Assembly (NCBI GenBank): GCA_945787595.1
Contig: CALZJV010000692.1
Location: 1,005 to 8,780 of the forward strand
Reading direction: 5' to 3'
Source of the DNA: an uncultured Desulfobacterales bacterium
Lineage (GTDB): Bacteria > Desulfobacterota > Desulfobacteria > Desulfobacterales > JAFDCJ01
DNA length: 7,776 nt
The notes beneath the pieces are model-generated. The model saw only the letters and a list, made by a program, of their open reading frames with translations, searched no databases and was not told the origin of the DNA. Numbering within the stretch: position 1 is the first letter of the stretch; each line of letters begins with the position of its first letter. Positions 1 to 6,181 of this stretch are shown one piece after another. The position numbers and the translations under genes are program-made.

Positions 1-1038
1 CACCACCACCGGCACCTCCATCGCCATACTTTCCAGTAAAACATTGGGAATGCCGTCCCGATCTCCATTGGGTGCCACTTCGCAACCCAACACAAAAAGA
101 TCGGCATTTTTATAGTGCTCCAAAACCACTTGGTGGGGTTGGGTCCCCTGCAGCTGGGTCACGGATCCCAGGTCCAGATCTTTGATAAGAGATATAATTT
201 TTTCACGGTCTTCACCCCCGCCGATATGGGTGTGGTGCAGACAAACCCCCTGATCGCATAAAATCCGCAGCGCTTTGTAAATCGTGGGCAGCCCTTTTTT
301 GGCGGTAAACCGGGCAATGGTGAGAATCCGGTAGGGTTCAACCGGTTTTGGCATAATTTCACGTTTGCCGGCAAACAACCCGATATCAATTCCGTGGTAA
401 ATGCGGTGAATCGGTGTCGCATTCCCATCAGACAGTTTCGAAAGGTGTCTGCGGTTATATTCGGTGCAGGTGATCACAAATCGGGCCAGTTGGATTTTTT
501 CATGAAGCTGCTGCGGATTTGATGTGTAAATATCTTTGGCATGGGCGGTGAAACTAAACGGCAATCCCGTCAAATGGCGGGTAAACATGGCAACCGATGT
601 CGGGGAATGGGCAAAGTGGGCATGCAGATGGGTGACACCGCTTGCCGGTAAAAACCGGTGCACCAGATATCCGGCCTGCAAAAGATGCTTGATGGTGGCG
701 GATTTGTGTGTCCTTAAAAAGCGTCGATATGCTGCTTTTAGAGCACCGGCATAAACTACGGGTTTTTTTGCAGCCAGCAAGAGGTTGTGATACAGCAGAC
801 GCGGTAATGGATTTATAAGTGTTTCGGGCAGATAGTCCACTTTGGCCCGGATTTTTTTGACACTTTCGTGACTGAAATTTTCCCGCGGGCGGCGCATGGA
901 AAACAGATGAACGGCAAAACCGAGATTTTCAAGCAAAAAGATTTCGTTGGAAATGAACGTTTCGGAAATGCGGGGATAGCCTTTCAGAATCATCCCCAGA
1001 ACAGGTACCCTGAATGTAGGGTGATGAAAATCACGCAT
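1..1038 (-). CDS. WcaL-like GT4 glycosyltransferase (3' end outside the window)
   Basis: This is a retaining GT-B glycosyltransferase of family GT4, most like the WcaL/colanic-acid type, which moves a sugar from a nucleotide sugar to a growing surface polysaccharide at the cytoplasmic face of the membrane. The open frame gives 346 residues and runs off the left edge. Visible motifs are KGYPRISETFI (19-29), typical of WcaL-like proteins, HLHAHFAHSP (137-146), FTAHAKDIY (163-171), HGID (215-218), IARFTAKKGL (241-250) at the start of the donor domain, GGGEDR (273-278), and GDRDGIPNVLLESMA (325-339), the donor-site E-x7-E region with Asp in place of the first Glu. The usual family length is about 400, so roughly 50 residues are missing. 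The start at 1038 has AAGAG seven bases upstream; an in-frame ATG at 1059 is an alternative, and an in-frame stop lies at 1075-1077. It follows the COG4671-type gene in the same direction. The family call is firm; the sugar is unknown. Confidence 0.9.
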   Translation of the reverse strand, partial: MRDFHHPTFRVPVLGMILKGYPRISETFISNEIFLLENLGFAVHLFSMRRPRENFSHESVKKIRAKVDYLPETLINPLPRLLYHNLLLAAKKPVVYAGALKAAYRRFLRTHKSATIKHLLQAGYLVHRFLPASGVTHLHAHFAHSPTSVAMFTRHLTGLPFSFTAHAKDIYTSNPQQLHEKIQLARFVITCTEYNRRHLSKLSDGNATPIHRIYHGIDIGLFAGKREIMPKPVEPYRILTIARFTAKKGLPTIYKALRILCDQGVCLHHTHIGGGEDREKIISLIKDLDLGSVTQLQGTQPHQVVLEHYKNADLFVLGCEVAPNGDRDGIPNVLLESMAMEVPVVV

Positions 1039-1094
1039 AACTTGGCTCTTAACTTCCATTCCATTTTTATTCCATTAAATCAGCCTTGTAGGAT

Positions 1095-1217
1095 AATTTT
1101 AGATTTTGAATTTTGAATTGCGGATTTGTGGTATCGCTGTGCTCTGTCACTATTTATTAAATTGATCCGCCGAAGGCGGACCTTAAATCCAAATTCTAAA
1201 ATCCAAAATCCAAAATT
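1095..1217. repeat. AT-rich intergenic element with 33-bp imperfect inverted ends
   Basis: Positions 1095-1127 and the reverse complement of 1185-1217 align without gaps over 33 bases with about 26 matches. Both arms are built from short phrases of the ATTTTGGATTTT kind. Between them lies a perfect palindrome, TCCGCCGAAGGCGGA (1166-1180), with a 6-bp GC stem and a GAA loop. Fold-back ends, no coding capacity and an intergenic position resemble a small non-autonomous repeat or MITE. No target duplication could be recognised. It separates the two leftward glycosyltransferase genes. Confidence 0.55.
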
Positions 1218-1267
1218 TTTGGGGAACACTTTTTAAAAGTCACTATGCGAAAGAAAGCATGATTTTA

Positions 1268-1288
1268 CACCACCCTAAGCGGGCGGTG
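1268..1288 (-). terminator. Hairpin just after the COG4671-type gene, possible terminator or mRNA 3' stabiliser
   Basis: On the minus-strand RNA, CACCGCCC and GGGTGGTG pair as eight base pairs around a 5-nt loop, starting one base after the stop codon at 1290-1292. The fifth pair is G-U on the minus strand but would be an A-C mismatch on the plus strand, so the structure suits leftward transcripts. It is not followed by a real U-tract (TAAAATC follows), so intrinsic termination is uncertain. Confidence 0.35.
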
Positions 1289-1289
1289 C

Positions 1290-2495
1290 TCACGCTCTTT
1301 TGCACCTGAATTCAAACAGGCGCCTTTGCATGGATTCAATGCCGGTTAATTTAAATCGGGAAATGGCTTCGTGATAGAGCCCGGCATTTTCCATCAGATA
1401 AAAAATTTTTTCCCGTAAAATATCGGGTGCATAATCCGCCCAGGGGATATAATCCACCAGATGTTTACAGTGAAACGCCCGGGCGCGTATAATTTGCTCC
1501 TTCCGGGGGGTCTCCCGGGGGATGACCAGGCTGATAGTTCCCTGACCGAGGATCTCACAAAGGGTGTTATACCCTCCCATGCTGACGACGACATCCGCCG
1601 CCGCGAAAATTTTTTCCATCTGGCGATAAAAATGGTAGGTTCGCACCCCCAGCCGTCTGGCCCGCTTGAAAATATCCTTTCTTCCCTGTTTCGGCATGAA
1701 CGGGCCCGTGATCAGGACGCTTTTGAAAGGTGGGGCATGGCTGAAAGATTCAAGCATCGCCAGATAGGTATCCATGACCCTGTAACCGTCGCCCCCGCCG
1801 CCGGTGGTGACTACCACCAGTTTTTCATCTTTTTTGATCTTAAGCTCTTTCTTGATGTTGCGCACAGCCTCTTTACTCGAAATTTTGCGCGGTATATATC
1901 CCGTAAAATACATCTTCTGACTAATGGATGGTGAAATATCATATTCCTTTATAGGATCATAATATTCCTGAATCCCATAGACCCATATCTCACTGTAAAG
2001 GTTCTCCAGATGCTCATAAACCCTTTTCCGCTTCCAGTCTTTTTTAACAGTGACCGCATCGTCCATAATATCACGCAGCCCGAGAATGGATCGTGTATCA
2101 GGCCGACAGCGCCGCAACCACTGCAACGTAGGCAAAATCTCTTTTTTCAGCCCAAGGGGCTCCTTGTCCACGATGAACAGGTGGGGCTGAAATGCTTTTG
2201 CCGTGGCGGTGATGATATTCTTGCGGATATCGAGTGCATGCCGGGCATTGATTTTGATGGAAAGGGGCAGGTACTCATCGTTGGTTTTTTTGATCATCCC
2301 CGGAATCCGCACAAAATCGATTCGGTCCGCAAATGTAAAGCGACCGGCAATGGGGGAACCGGTCAGGATCAGGATATTGATGCGGGGTCCCAGTAAATGG
2401 GATGCGATGGCCATCGTTCTGCGGATGTGTCCGAGACCATAGGTGTCATGGGAATACATCAGGATGTTATATGTCGAGTTGCGGGCCATTGCCAT
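1290..2495 (-). CDS. Predicted glycosyltransferase, COG4671 type (GT28/MurG-like GT-B fold)
   Basis: This 401-residue protein is probably a cytosolic nucleotide-sugar glycosyltransferase; its acceptor is unknown. The N-terminal domain opens with ILMYSHDTYGLGHIRRTMA (11-29), where the GLGHIRR loop matches the glycine-rich phosphate/acceptor loop of MurG-like enzymes. A linker leads to a C-terminal donor domain with VVVTTGGGGDGYRV (227-240), LITGPFMP (261-268), and FAAADVVVSMGGYNTLCEIL (297-316), the conserved donor-binding segment of GT28-like proteins, then IPRETPRKEQIIRARA (325-340). There is no signal peptide or membrane segment. The start at 2495 is chosen because AGGTGG lies nine bases upstream; the ATG two codons on is possible. 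It is transcribed from a good promoter at 2599-2628 and is followed by the WcaL-like gene, so the two may share an operon. The domain call is firm, the substrate unknown. Confidence 0.88.
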   Translation of the reverse strand: MAMARNSTYNILMYSHDTYGLGHIRRTMAIASHLLGPRINILILTGSPIAGRFTFADRIDFVRIPGMIKKTNDEYLPLSIKINARHALDIRKNIITATAKAFQPHLFIVDKEPLGLKKEILPTLQWLRRCRPDTRSILGLRDIMDDAVTVKKDWKRKRVYEHLENLYSEIWVYGIQEYYDPIKEYDISPSISQKMYFTGYIPRKISSKEAVRNIKKELKIKKDEKLVVVTTGGGGDGYRVMDTYLAMLESFSHAPPFKSVLITGPFMPKQGRKDIFKRARRLGVRTYHFYRQMEKIFAAADVVVSMGGYNTLCEILGQGTISLVIPRETPRKEQIIRARAFHCKHLVDYIPWADYAPDILREKIFYLMENAGLYHEAISRFKLTGIESMQRRLFEFRCKRA

Positions 2496-2497
2496 TG

Positions 2498-2511
2498 CAG
2501 GTCACCACCTG
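2498..2511 (-). promoter_or_regulatory. Short hairpin over the ribosome binding site of the COG4671-type gene
   Basis: In the minus-strand RNA, CAGGT and ACCTG pair as five base pairs around a GGTG loop. The stem and loop contain the Shine-Dalgarno-like AGGTGG and end two bases before the ATG at 2495. Folding would hide the ribosome binding site, so it could tune translation. The stem is short and could be chance. Confidence 0.35.
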
Positions 2512-2573
2512 AAATCGTTGTACCGGTATAAAAGGTTTGTTTGCGAAGCCCCTATATCACATCCAGAAAGTCG

Positions 2574-2594
2574 CATCAAACGTTACCGTTGATG
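2574..2594. promoter_or_regulatory. Dyad at the predicted leftward transcription start, operator candidate
   Basis: CATCAA and TTGATG form perfect inverted half-sites separated by nine bases; counting the inner bases, 8 of 10 positions pair around a single central base. The dyad covers the expected +1 region of the leftward promoter (-10 at 2599-2604). A repressor bound there would block initiation. No regulator gene is in the window. Confidence 0.4.
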
Positions 2595-2598
2595 AGAA

Positions 2599-2628
2599 CT
2601 TATAACGGCAAGGCCCTCGTTTTGTCAA
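2599..2628 (-). promoter_or_regulatory. Sigma70 promoter for the leftward glycosyltransferase genes
   Basis: Read leftwards, a consensus TTGACA (-35, 2628-2623) is followed after 18 bases by TATAAG (-10, 2604-2599). Transcription should start near 2592, leaving a leader of about 97 nt before the ATG at 2495. The perfect -35 box and near-consensus -10 box make this the best promoter on this side of the window. Confidence 0.65.
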
Positions 2629-2737
2629 GAAATCGTCATATTTAATTCCCCAATCCTTCCCTTTGGCACACTATTTTGCTATAGGTTTCCAGATAATCTA
2701 TTGCCGAAAAAACGGCATCAATAGAATTATTATATTA

Positions 2738-2764
2738 CCTTTGTGGCTTAGTGCCTTGGTGGCA
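2738..2764. repeat. Dispersed-repeat-like phrase in the divergent intergenic region
   Basis: The phrase CTTTGTGGCTTAGTGCC followed by TTGGTGGCA resembles, from memory, an intergenic phrase repeated in many deltaproteobacterial and environmental genomes. Only one copy is present here, so its status as a repeat cannot be shown from this window. Confidence 0.35.
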
Positions 2765-2773
2765 GAACCATTA

Positions 2774-2786
2774 CGTTAATTTAACG
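2774..2786. promoter_or_regulatory. 13-bp perfect palindrome upstream of the GT9 gene
   Basis: CGTTAA-T-TTAACG is a perfect 6+1+6 palindrome ending 21 bases before the GT9 start codon. It could be an operator or a small leader hairpin. No convincing -35/-10 pair was found around it, and the GT9 gene also lacks a strong Shine-Dalgarno sequence. Confidence 0.35.
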
Positions 2787-2807
2787 CCCAGCTAAAGATA
2801 TAAAAAC

Positions 2808-4007
2808 ATGAAAGTGAACACCCAGCGCCTCATCGACCGTTATATCGGAACAATAATTTGCCGTGTATTTTCGATATATTATCGATTTTTTACAAAAGAA
2901 TCCAAGCCGGACCAAATAAAAAAGATTCTTATCATCCAATTGTCCGAGATGGGGGCCCTGGTTTTGGCCACCCCCATGCTTCAGTATCTGAAGGAAAAAT
3001 TCCCGAATGCCGTACTTCATATCATCGTGTTTGAGAAAAACCGTGAGGTGGCGGAATTGCTGGGGGTCATCCCGTCGGAAAATATTTTAACGATTAACGA
3101 TAAATCCATGTCGGCCTTTCTAAATGATACGGCAGGCGTCTTGTTCAGTATGCGCAAGATCCAATTTGACACGGTCATCGACTGTGAGCTGTTTTCAAGG
3201 ATCAGCAGTATTCTGGCATTTCTCAGCGGCAGTGCCGTGCGGGTCGGATTTCATCCCCACACCCAGGAAGGCTTATACCGCGGAAATTTTATCAATCGGC
3301 CGGTGCTTTACAACCCCTATCACAACATCTCGCGGCAGTTTCTGACTTTAGCCGAAGCCATAGATTCCGACACCCATCCGAAGGCCAAACGCCGGATTCC
3401 GCATGAAACGTTGACGCTCCCGACCATTGAAGTCGGGCAAAAAGAAATCGAAAACGCCAAAAAGAAATTGTATGATATCGCCCCGGGAGTCGAGGGTAAA
3501 AAGATCGTGCTCATTTATCCCGGGGGTGGTCTGCTACCCATCCGGGCCTGGCCTTTGGATTATTATTGCCGGTTGACTGCAGAATTGCTTGTCAAAGGAC
3601 ATGCCGTCTGTATCATCGGTCTTGCAGATGATCGAGATGTGGCCAATGTCATTTTATCCCATAACCGGGACCAAAATTGCGTGGATTTAACCGGCTACAC
3701 CAAAACCATCCGGGAGCTGATGATAATATTTCATTTTTCATCGCTTCTTATCACCAACGACGGCGGCCCCGGCCACTTGGCCGCCTTGACGACCATTCCC
3801 TCAATTATTTTTTATGGTCCGGAAACACCCACGCTGTATGGCACCATGAATGAAAACGCCATCAATTTTTACCTGAATTTTTCATGCTCGCCATGTGTCA
3901 CCGCTTACAACCACCGCAAATCTCCATGTGATGGCAACAATTTGTGCCTGAAAAAAATAAGCCCGGATGATGTGCTGGCGAAAGCGTTGGCAATATTGGA
4001 AGAGTAA
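2808..4007 (+). CDS. Glycosyltransferase family 9, ADP-heptose:LPS heptosyltransferase-like
   Basis: This is a 399-residue GT-B enzyme of family GT9, the family of WaaC/WaaF/WaaQ that adds heptose or related sugars to the lipopolysaccharide core on the inner face of the inner membrane. IIQLSEMGALVLATPML (42-58) is the N-terminal acceptor loop; Ala50 stands where WaaC-type enzymes usually have Asp after the glycine. The donor domain shows KIVLIYPGGG (232-241), VDLTGYTKTIREL (292-304) and the signature TNDGGPGHLAA (316-326), followed by FYGPETPTLYG (335-345). A four-cysteine C-terminal cluster (C360, C363, C374, C380) recalls a subset of GT9 proteins. The family is usually about 330-400 residues, so this looks complete. 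The start is bounded by an in-frame stop at 2793-2795, but the upstream AAAGAT is a poor ribosome site. It diverges from the leftward pair. The sugar need not be heptose. Confidence 0.9.
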   Translation: MKVNTQRLIDRYIGTIICRVFSIYYRFFTKESKPDQIKKILIIQLSEMGALVLATPMLQYLKEKFPNAVLHIIVFEKNREVAELLGVIPSENILTINDKSMSAFLNDTAGVLFSMRKIQFDTVIDCELFSRISSILAFLSGSAVRVGFHPHTQEGLYRGNFINRPVLYNPYHNISRQFLTLAEAIDSDTHPKAKRRIPHETLTLPTIEVGQKEIENAKKKLYDIAPGVEGKKIVLIYPGGGLLPIRAWPLDYYCRLTAELLVKGHAVCIIGLADDRDVANVILSHNRDQNCVDLTGYTKTIRELMIIFHFSSLLITNDGGPGHLAALTTIPSIIFYGPETPTLYGTMNENAINFYLNFSCSPCVTAYNHRKSPCDGNNLCLKKISPDDVLAKALAILEE

Positions 4008-4056
4008 AGATATCATTCATATACTACCACAGCGACGCCTTATTAAAAAAAATGGC

Positions 4057-4155
4057 ATCTTACCTGGTGGGAGCGGCTTCCAGCCGCGAATTCCGATTTA
4101 GCACCGTGGTGCCACGGTTTATCGCGGCTGAAAGCCGCTCCCACCAAGGCAAGAT
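4057..4155. repeat. Inverted pair of REP sequences (REPIN-like) with a central hairpin
   Basis: Positions 4066-4089 and 4122-4145 are 24-bp inverted copies with one mismatch, each beginning GGTGGGAGCGGCTT and ending CAGCCGCGA. The flanks (4057-4065 and 4146-4155) also pair with a one-base bulge, making the stem longer. The loop holds a further hairpin, ACCGTGG-TG-CCACGGT (4103-4118). The GTGGGAGCGGC core matches, from memory, REP sequences of pseudomonads and many other proteobacteria that are mobilised by RAYT (REP-associated Y1) transposases; no RAYT gene is in the window. It lies 50 bp after the GT9 stop and may also protect or end that transcript. Confidence 0.8.
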
Positions 4156-4183
4156 AACGCAATTAAAAGCTAAATTGCCGATT

Positions 4184-4211
4184 TTGCATTAACTTGGTTG
4201 TACTGTATAAC
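4184..4211 (+). promoter_or_regulatory. Candidate sigma70 promoter for the GT39/GT83-type gene
   Basis: TTGCAT (4184-4189) and TATAAC (4206-4211) are separated by 16 bases, each fairly close to the -35 and -10 consensus. Transcription would begin near 4218, about 87 nt before the ATG at 4305. The spacing is short by one and the boxes are imperfect, so this is a moderate candidate. Confidence 0.4.
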
Positions 4212-4228
4212 AAGGTTCCTTTTTTATG

Positions 4229-4275
4229 CAACTGACAACACGCAACGGACAACTGACGATTCGCACCTGACAAAC
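4229..4275. repeat. Short CAACTGAC direct repeats in a leader region
   Basis: CAACTGAC occurs at 4229-4236 and 4250-4257, and a related CCTGACAA begins at 4266. The stretch has a simple-sequence look (ACGCAAC, GGACAACTGAC) seen in intergenic microsatellite-like repeats. It lies inside the predicted leader of the next gene. No function is evident. Confidence 0.35.
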
Positions 4276-4304
4276 AATACCTTGCCCACCTTTGAATCAA
4301 AGTT

Positions 4305-5879
4305 ATGGAACCAGGCAACCAATCAAATCCCCAATCAACCTACCGCACGCTGTTCTGGATATTTCTAACCCTGATAACCACCTTGCGCCTGTTTTTCGCA
4401 GACAAGTTCGGTCTTGGTGTTGATGAATCCCATTATTTACTTTACTCCCGCCACCTGGCCTGGGGCTACTTCGATCATCCGCCCATGGTAGCCTTTTTGG
4501 CTGCCCTGACGACCCTGTTTGGAGACAGCGTTTTTTGGGTCCGTCTGGGACCGATCCTATGTTCGACCATCAGTCTGATTATTTTGCGATACCTGGCACT
4601 GGAACTTTATCAGGATGAACGTCTAGCCTTGTGGTCGGCGGTATTACTGCAGCTGATGCCCTATCAGCATCTGTTGATGGTAGGGTTGCTGCCGGATGCC
4701 ACCTTGAATCTATTCTGGTGCGGCACCCTGCTTTCCGTATGGCAGGCAGCTAAAACCGGCAAGTGGCTGTTGTGGATTCTGACCGGCCTGCTGTTCGGCG
4801 GCGCCCTGCTCAGCAAATATCATGGTGTGCTGCTGGCGGGGTGTGTGTTGGGCTACTTCATCACATCCAGCAACCATCGTTTCTGGCTCGCAAAAATTCA
4901 ACCCTATGTAGCGGTCATGATCGGACTTGCCGTCTTTGTGCCGAATATTCTCTGGAATTTCAGACACGACTGGATTTCCTATTCGTACCAGCTCAGCCAC
5001 GGCAGCGGTGATGGTTTTAGCTTCGCCAAATTCCTTGTGGCAATTGGCGGCCAGTTCGGCGTCTGGTCGCCGGTAATTTTCGGCCTGTTGATTGCTGCTA
5101 TCACTGTTCAGCTGCGTCAAAAAAAGATGAGCGACGCGGATCGATTCATTGTCTGGACCAGCATACCCATTTTTATTTTTTTCTGCCTGGCAGGTTTAAC
5201 CAGCAAGATTCTGCCGCACTGGACGTCCGTCGGCTGGTGGACGGGTTCCATCGCGGTTGCGGTGGTGATGTTACGAAAGGTTTCTCGACAAAATACCTCT
5301 GCAAAACGCTGGCGCCGCTGGTCAGCCGCCGCCGCCTTAACAGGTTTGGTGATGAGCTCCCTGCTATATATTGCACTTATCTGGCCCATTGTCACTCCAG
5401 TCTACACCTGGGGCAGAGACATTTCCTTGAGCCTCAATCGGAAATTTCCGGCCGTCGAACCACTAAAGCCTTATGAAACCGGCTACGACATATCCAATGA
5501 TCTTTTCGGCTGGCAGCAGATCGCAAACCGGGTGGAAGCCATCCGAGTGCAAATGCCCCTACCGCACAAAACCTTTGTTTTCTGCCATCGATTTTTTATG
5601 ACCAGTCAACTGGCGGTCTACCTTTCCCCCGGCACGGCGGCCACCTCCCTTCATCACAAGTTCAATCAATACCGGTTGCCGGGCGGTATAGGCCGCTGTT
5701 TTCTGGAATGGACGCGGATCCTGTCCAAATTCGAATATTTCGTGACGGTCAGCCGGCACATGAGCTGGCGGTATATAAATACTATGGATTTAAAGGTAAG
5801 TACAGAACTAGTAAATATTAGCAGATTATGGGGTAATATTTTGGACAAGGCTCCGTTTGCAGCCTCGGCGATTGGTTAA
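4305..5879 (+). CDS. GT39/GT83-family (PMT/ArnT-like) integral membrane glycosyltransferase with a disrupted C-terminus
   Basis: The product is a polytopic GT-C enzyme of the PMT_2/ArnT-like group, which transfers a sugar from a polyprenyl-phosphate carrier to a lipid or glycan on the periplasmic side. Residue D40-E41, in GVDESHYLLYSRHLAWGYFD (38-57), is the catalytic-loop acidic pair, followed by HPPMVAFL (58-65). Hydrophobic segments lie near 15-32, 83-97, 108-127, 154-180, 199-215, 246-269, 282-297, 310-324 and 340-363. SKYHGVLL (170-177) and LPHWTSVGWW (303-312) are family-like. The protein follows the family as far as FVFCHRFFMTSQLAVYL (424-440) and FNQYR (454-458), then stops resembling it. 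The expected C-terminal element (VYKYYGFKG) is readable in another frame, 5771-5797, ending at 5821. I infer a frameshift, perhaps with a small deletion, near 5679-5693. The start is fixed by an upstream in-frame stop (4293-4295); the ribosome site is weak. Confidence 0.85.
   Translation: MEPGNQSNPQSTYRTLFWIFLTLITTLRLFFADKFGLGVDESHYLLYSRHLAWGYFDHPPMVAFLAALTTLFGDSVFWVRLGPILCSTISLIILRYLALELYQDERLALWSAVLLQLMPYQHLLMVGLLPDATLNLFWCGTLLSVWQAAKTGKWLLWILTGLLFGGALLSKYHGVLLAGCVLGYFITSSNHRFWLAKIQPYVAVMIGLAVFVPNILWNFRHDWISYSYQLSHGSGDGFSFAKFLVAIGGQFGVWSPVIFGLLIAAITVQLRQKKMSDADRFIVWTSIPIFIFFCLAGLTSKILPHWTSVGWWTGSIAVAVVMLRKVSRQNTSAKRWRRWSAAAALTGLVMSSLLYIALIWPIVTPVYTWGRDISLSLNRKFPAVEPLKPYETGYDISNDLFGWQQIANRVEAIRVQMPLPHKTFVFCHRFFMTSQLAVYLSPGTAATSLHHKFNQYRLPGGIGRCFLEWTRILSKFEYFVTVSRHMSWRYINTMDLKVSTELVNISRLWGNILDKAPFAASAIG
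5693..5821 (+). pseudogene. Out-of-frame C-terminal fragment of the GT39/GT83 gene
   Basis: Read two bases out of phase with the main frame, this stretch encodes PLFSGMDADPVQIRIFRDG, then QPAHELAVYKYYGFKGKYRT, and stops at TAG 5819-5821. A pattern of 'xYRDGxxxxxxxVYxxYGFKG' is, from memory, the normal end of PMT_2-type glycosyltransferases. The main frame instead reads about 65 residues of basic, aromatic sequence without family character. Between FNQYR and this fragment the family usually has some 25-30 more residues, which are absent in every frame, so a deletion with loss of frame is likelier than a single-base error. Confidence 0.6.
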
Positions 5880-5883
5880 TTAC

Positions 5884-5911
5884 TTGACAATTAGCATTAT
5901 GACGATATATA
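5884..5911 (+). promoter_or_regulatory. Sigma70 promoter of the vapBC operon
   Basis: TTGACA (5884-5889) matches the -35 consensus perfectly and TATATA (5906-5911) follows after 16 bases. The expected start lies near 5918, about 24 nt before the antitoxin ATG at 5942. It starts directly after the annotated end of the GT39/GT83 frame. Confidence 0.6.
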
Positions 5912-5923
5912 GATATATATATC
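5905..5923. promoter_or_regulatory. AT-rich operator candidate over the vapBC promoter
   Basis: A GATATAT direct repeat begins just before this stretch (5904 and 5912), and GATATATATATC (5912-5923) is a perfect 12-bp palindrome. The block overlaps the -10 box and the predicted start of transcription. Ribbon-helix-helix antitoxins normally repress their own operons by binding such short palindromes, alone or with the toxin. That this is the VapB site is inferred from position. Confidence 0.45.
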
Positions 5924-5941
5924 ATATTTATGGGGAACGAT

Positions 5942-6181
5942 ATGGCAAATGTACGAACGATCATAACGCTTTCGGAAGAAGACAAACGGTGGCTGGAAAG
6001 TTATAGCAACCTGCATCATGTTTCAGTAGCTGAGGCAATACGCCAGGGAATCCGCAAATTGAAGGAAATGGAGCTCCATGAGAATTACCGGGCGCTGGTG
6101 AAAAACAGCAGAGGCCTGTGGAAAAAAGGGGATGGATTGGCCTACCAAAATAAAATCAGAGCGGAATGGAATTCACAATGA
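5942..6181 (+). CDS. vapB: VapB-type ribbon-helix-helix antitoxin
   Basis: This 79-residue protein is the antitoxin of a VapBC pair: it binds and blocks the VapC RNase and represses its own operon. The N-terminal half, VRTIITLSEEDKRWLESYSN (4-23) then VSVAEAIRQGIRKL (27-40), has the strand-helix-helix layout of CopG/Arc-type DNA-binding proteins. The C-terminal half contains RGLWKKGDGLAYQNKIRAEW (58-77), which looks like the toxin-wrapping tail of VapB proteins seen with this VapC subfamily. The start at 5942 is preferred over an in-frame ATG at 5930 because GGGGA sits five bases before it, while 5930 has no ribosome site. The stop overlaps the toxin start as ATGA (6178-6181), so translation is probably coupled. 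Confidence 0.85.
   Translation: MANVRTIITLSEEDKRWLESYSNLHHVSVAEAIRQGIRKLKEMELHENYRALVKNSRGLWKKGDGLAYQNKIRAEWNSQ

Noticed and set aside
159..428. 89-residue minus-strand open frame
   Set aside because: It lies in another frame inside the WcaL-like gene, whose frame shows clear family motifs.
1461..2442. Several plus-strand open frames of up to 157 residues
   Set aside because: They are antisense to the COG4671-type gene, whose sequence is clearly conserved, and have no family character.
2664..2680. Possible sigma54 promoter (TGGCAC ... TTGC) for the GT9 gene
   Set aside because: The GG and GC dinucleotides are separated by 11 bases rather than the required 10, and the start codon is 128 bases away with no activator site visible.
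4057..4155. REP pair considered as a CRISPR repeat or a simple terminator
   Set aside because: There are no regularly spaced direct copies and no T-tract; the inverted layout fits a REP pair.
4710..5395. Minus-strand open frames of 136 and 92 residues
   Set aside because: They are antisense shadows of the membrane glycosyltransferase gene and are rich in Gln and Arg without domain features.
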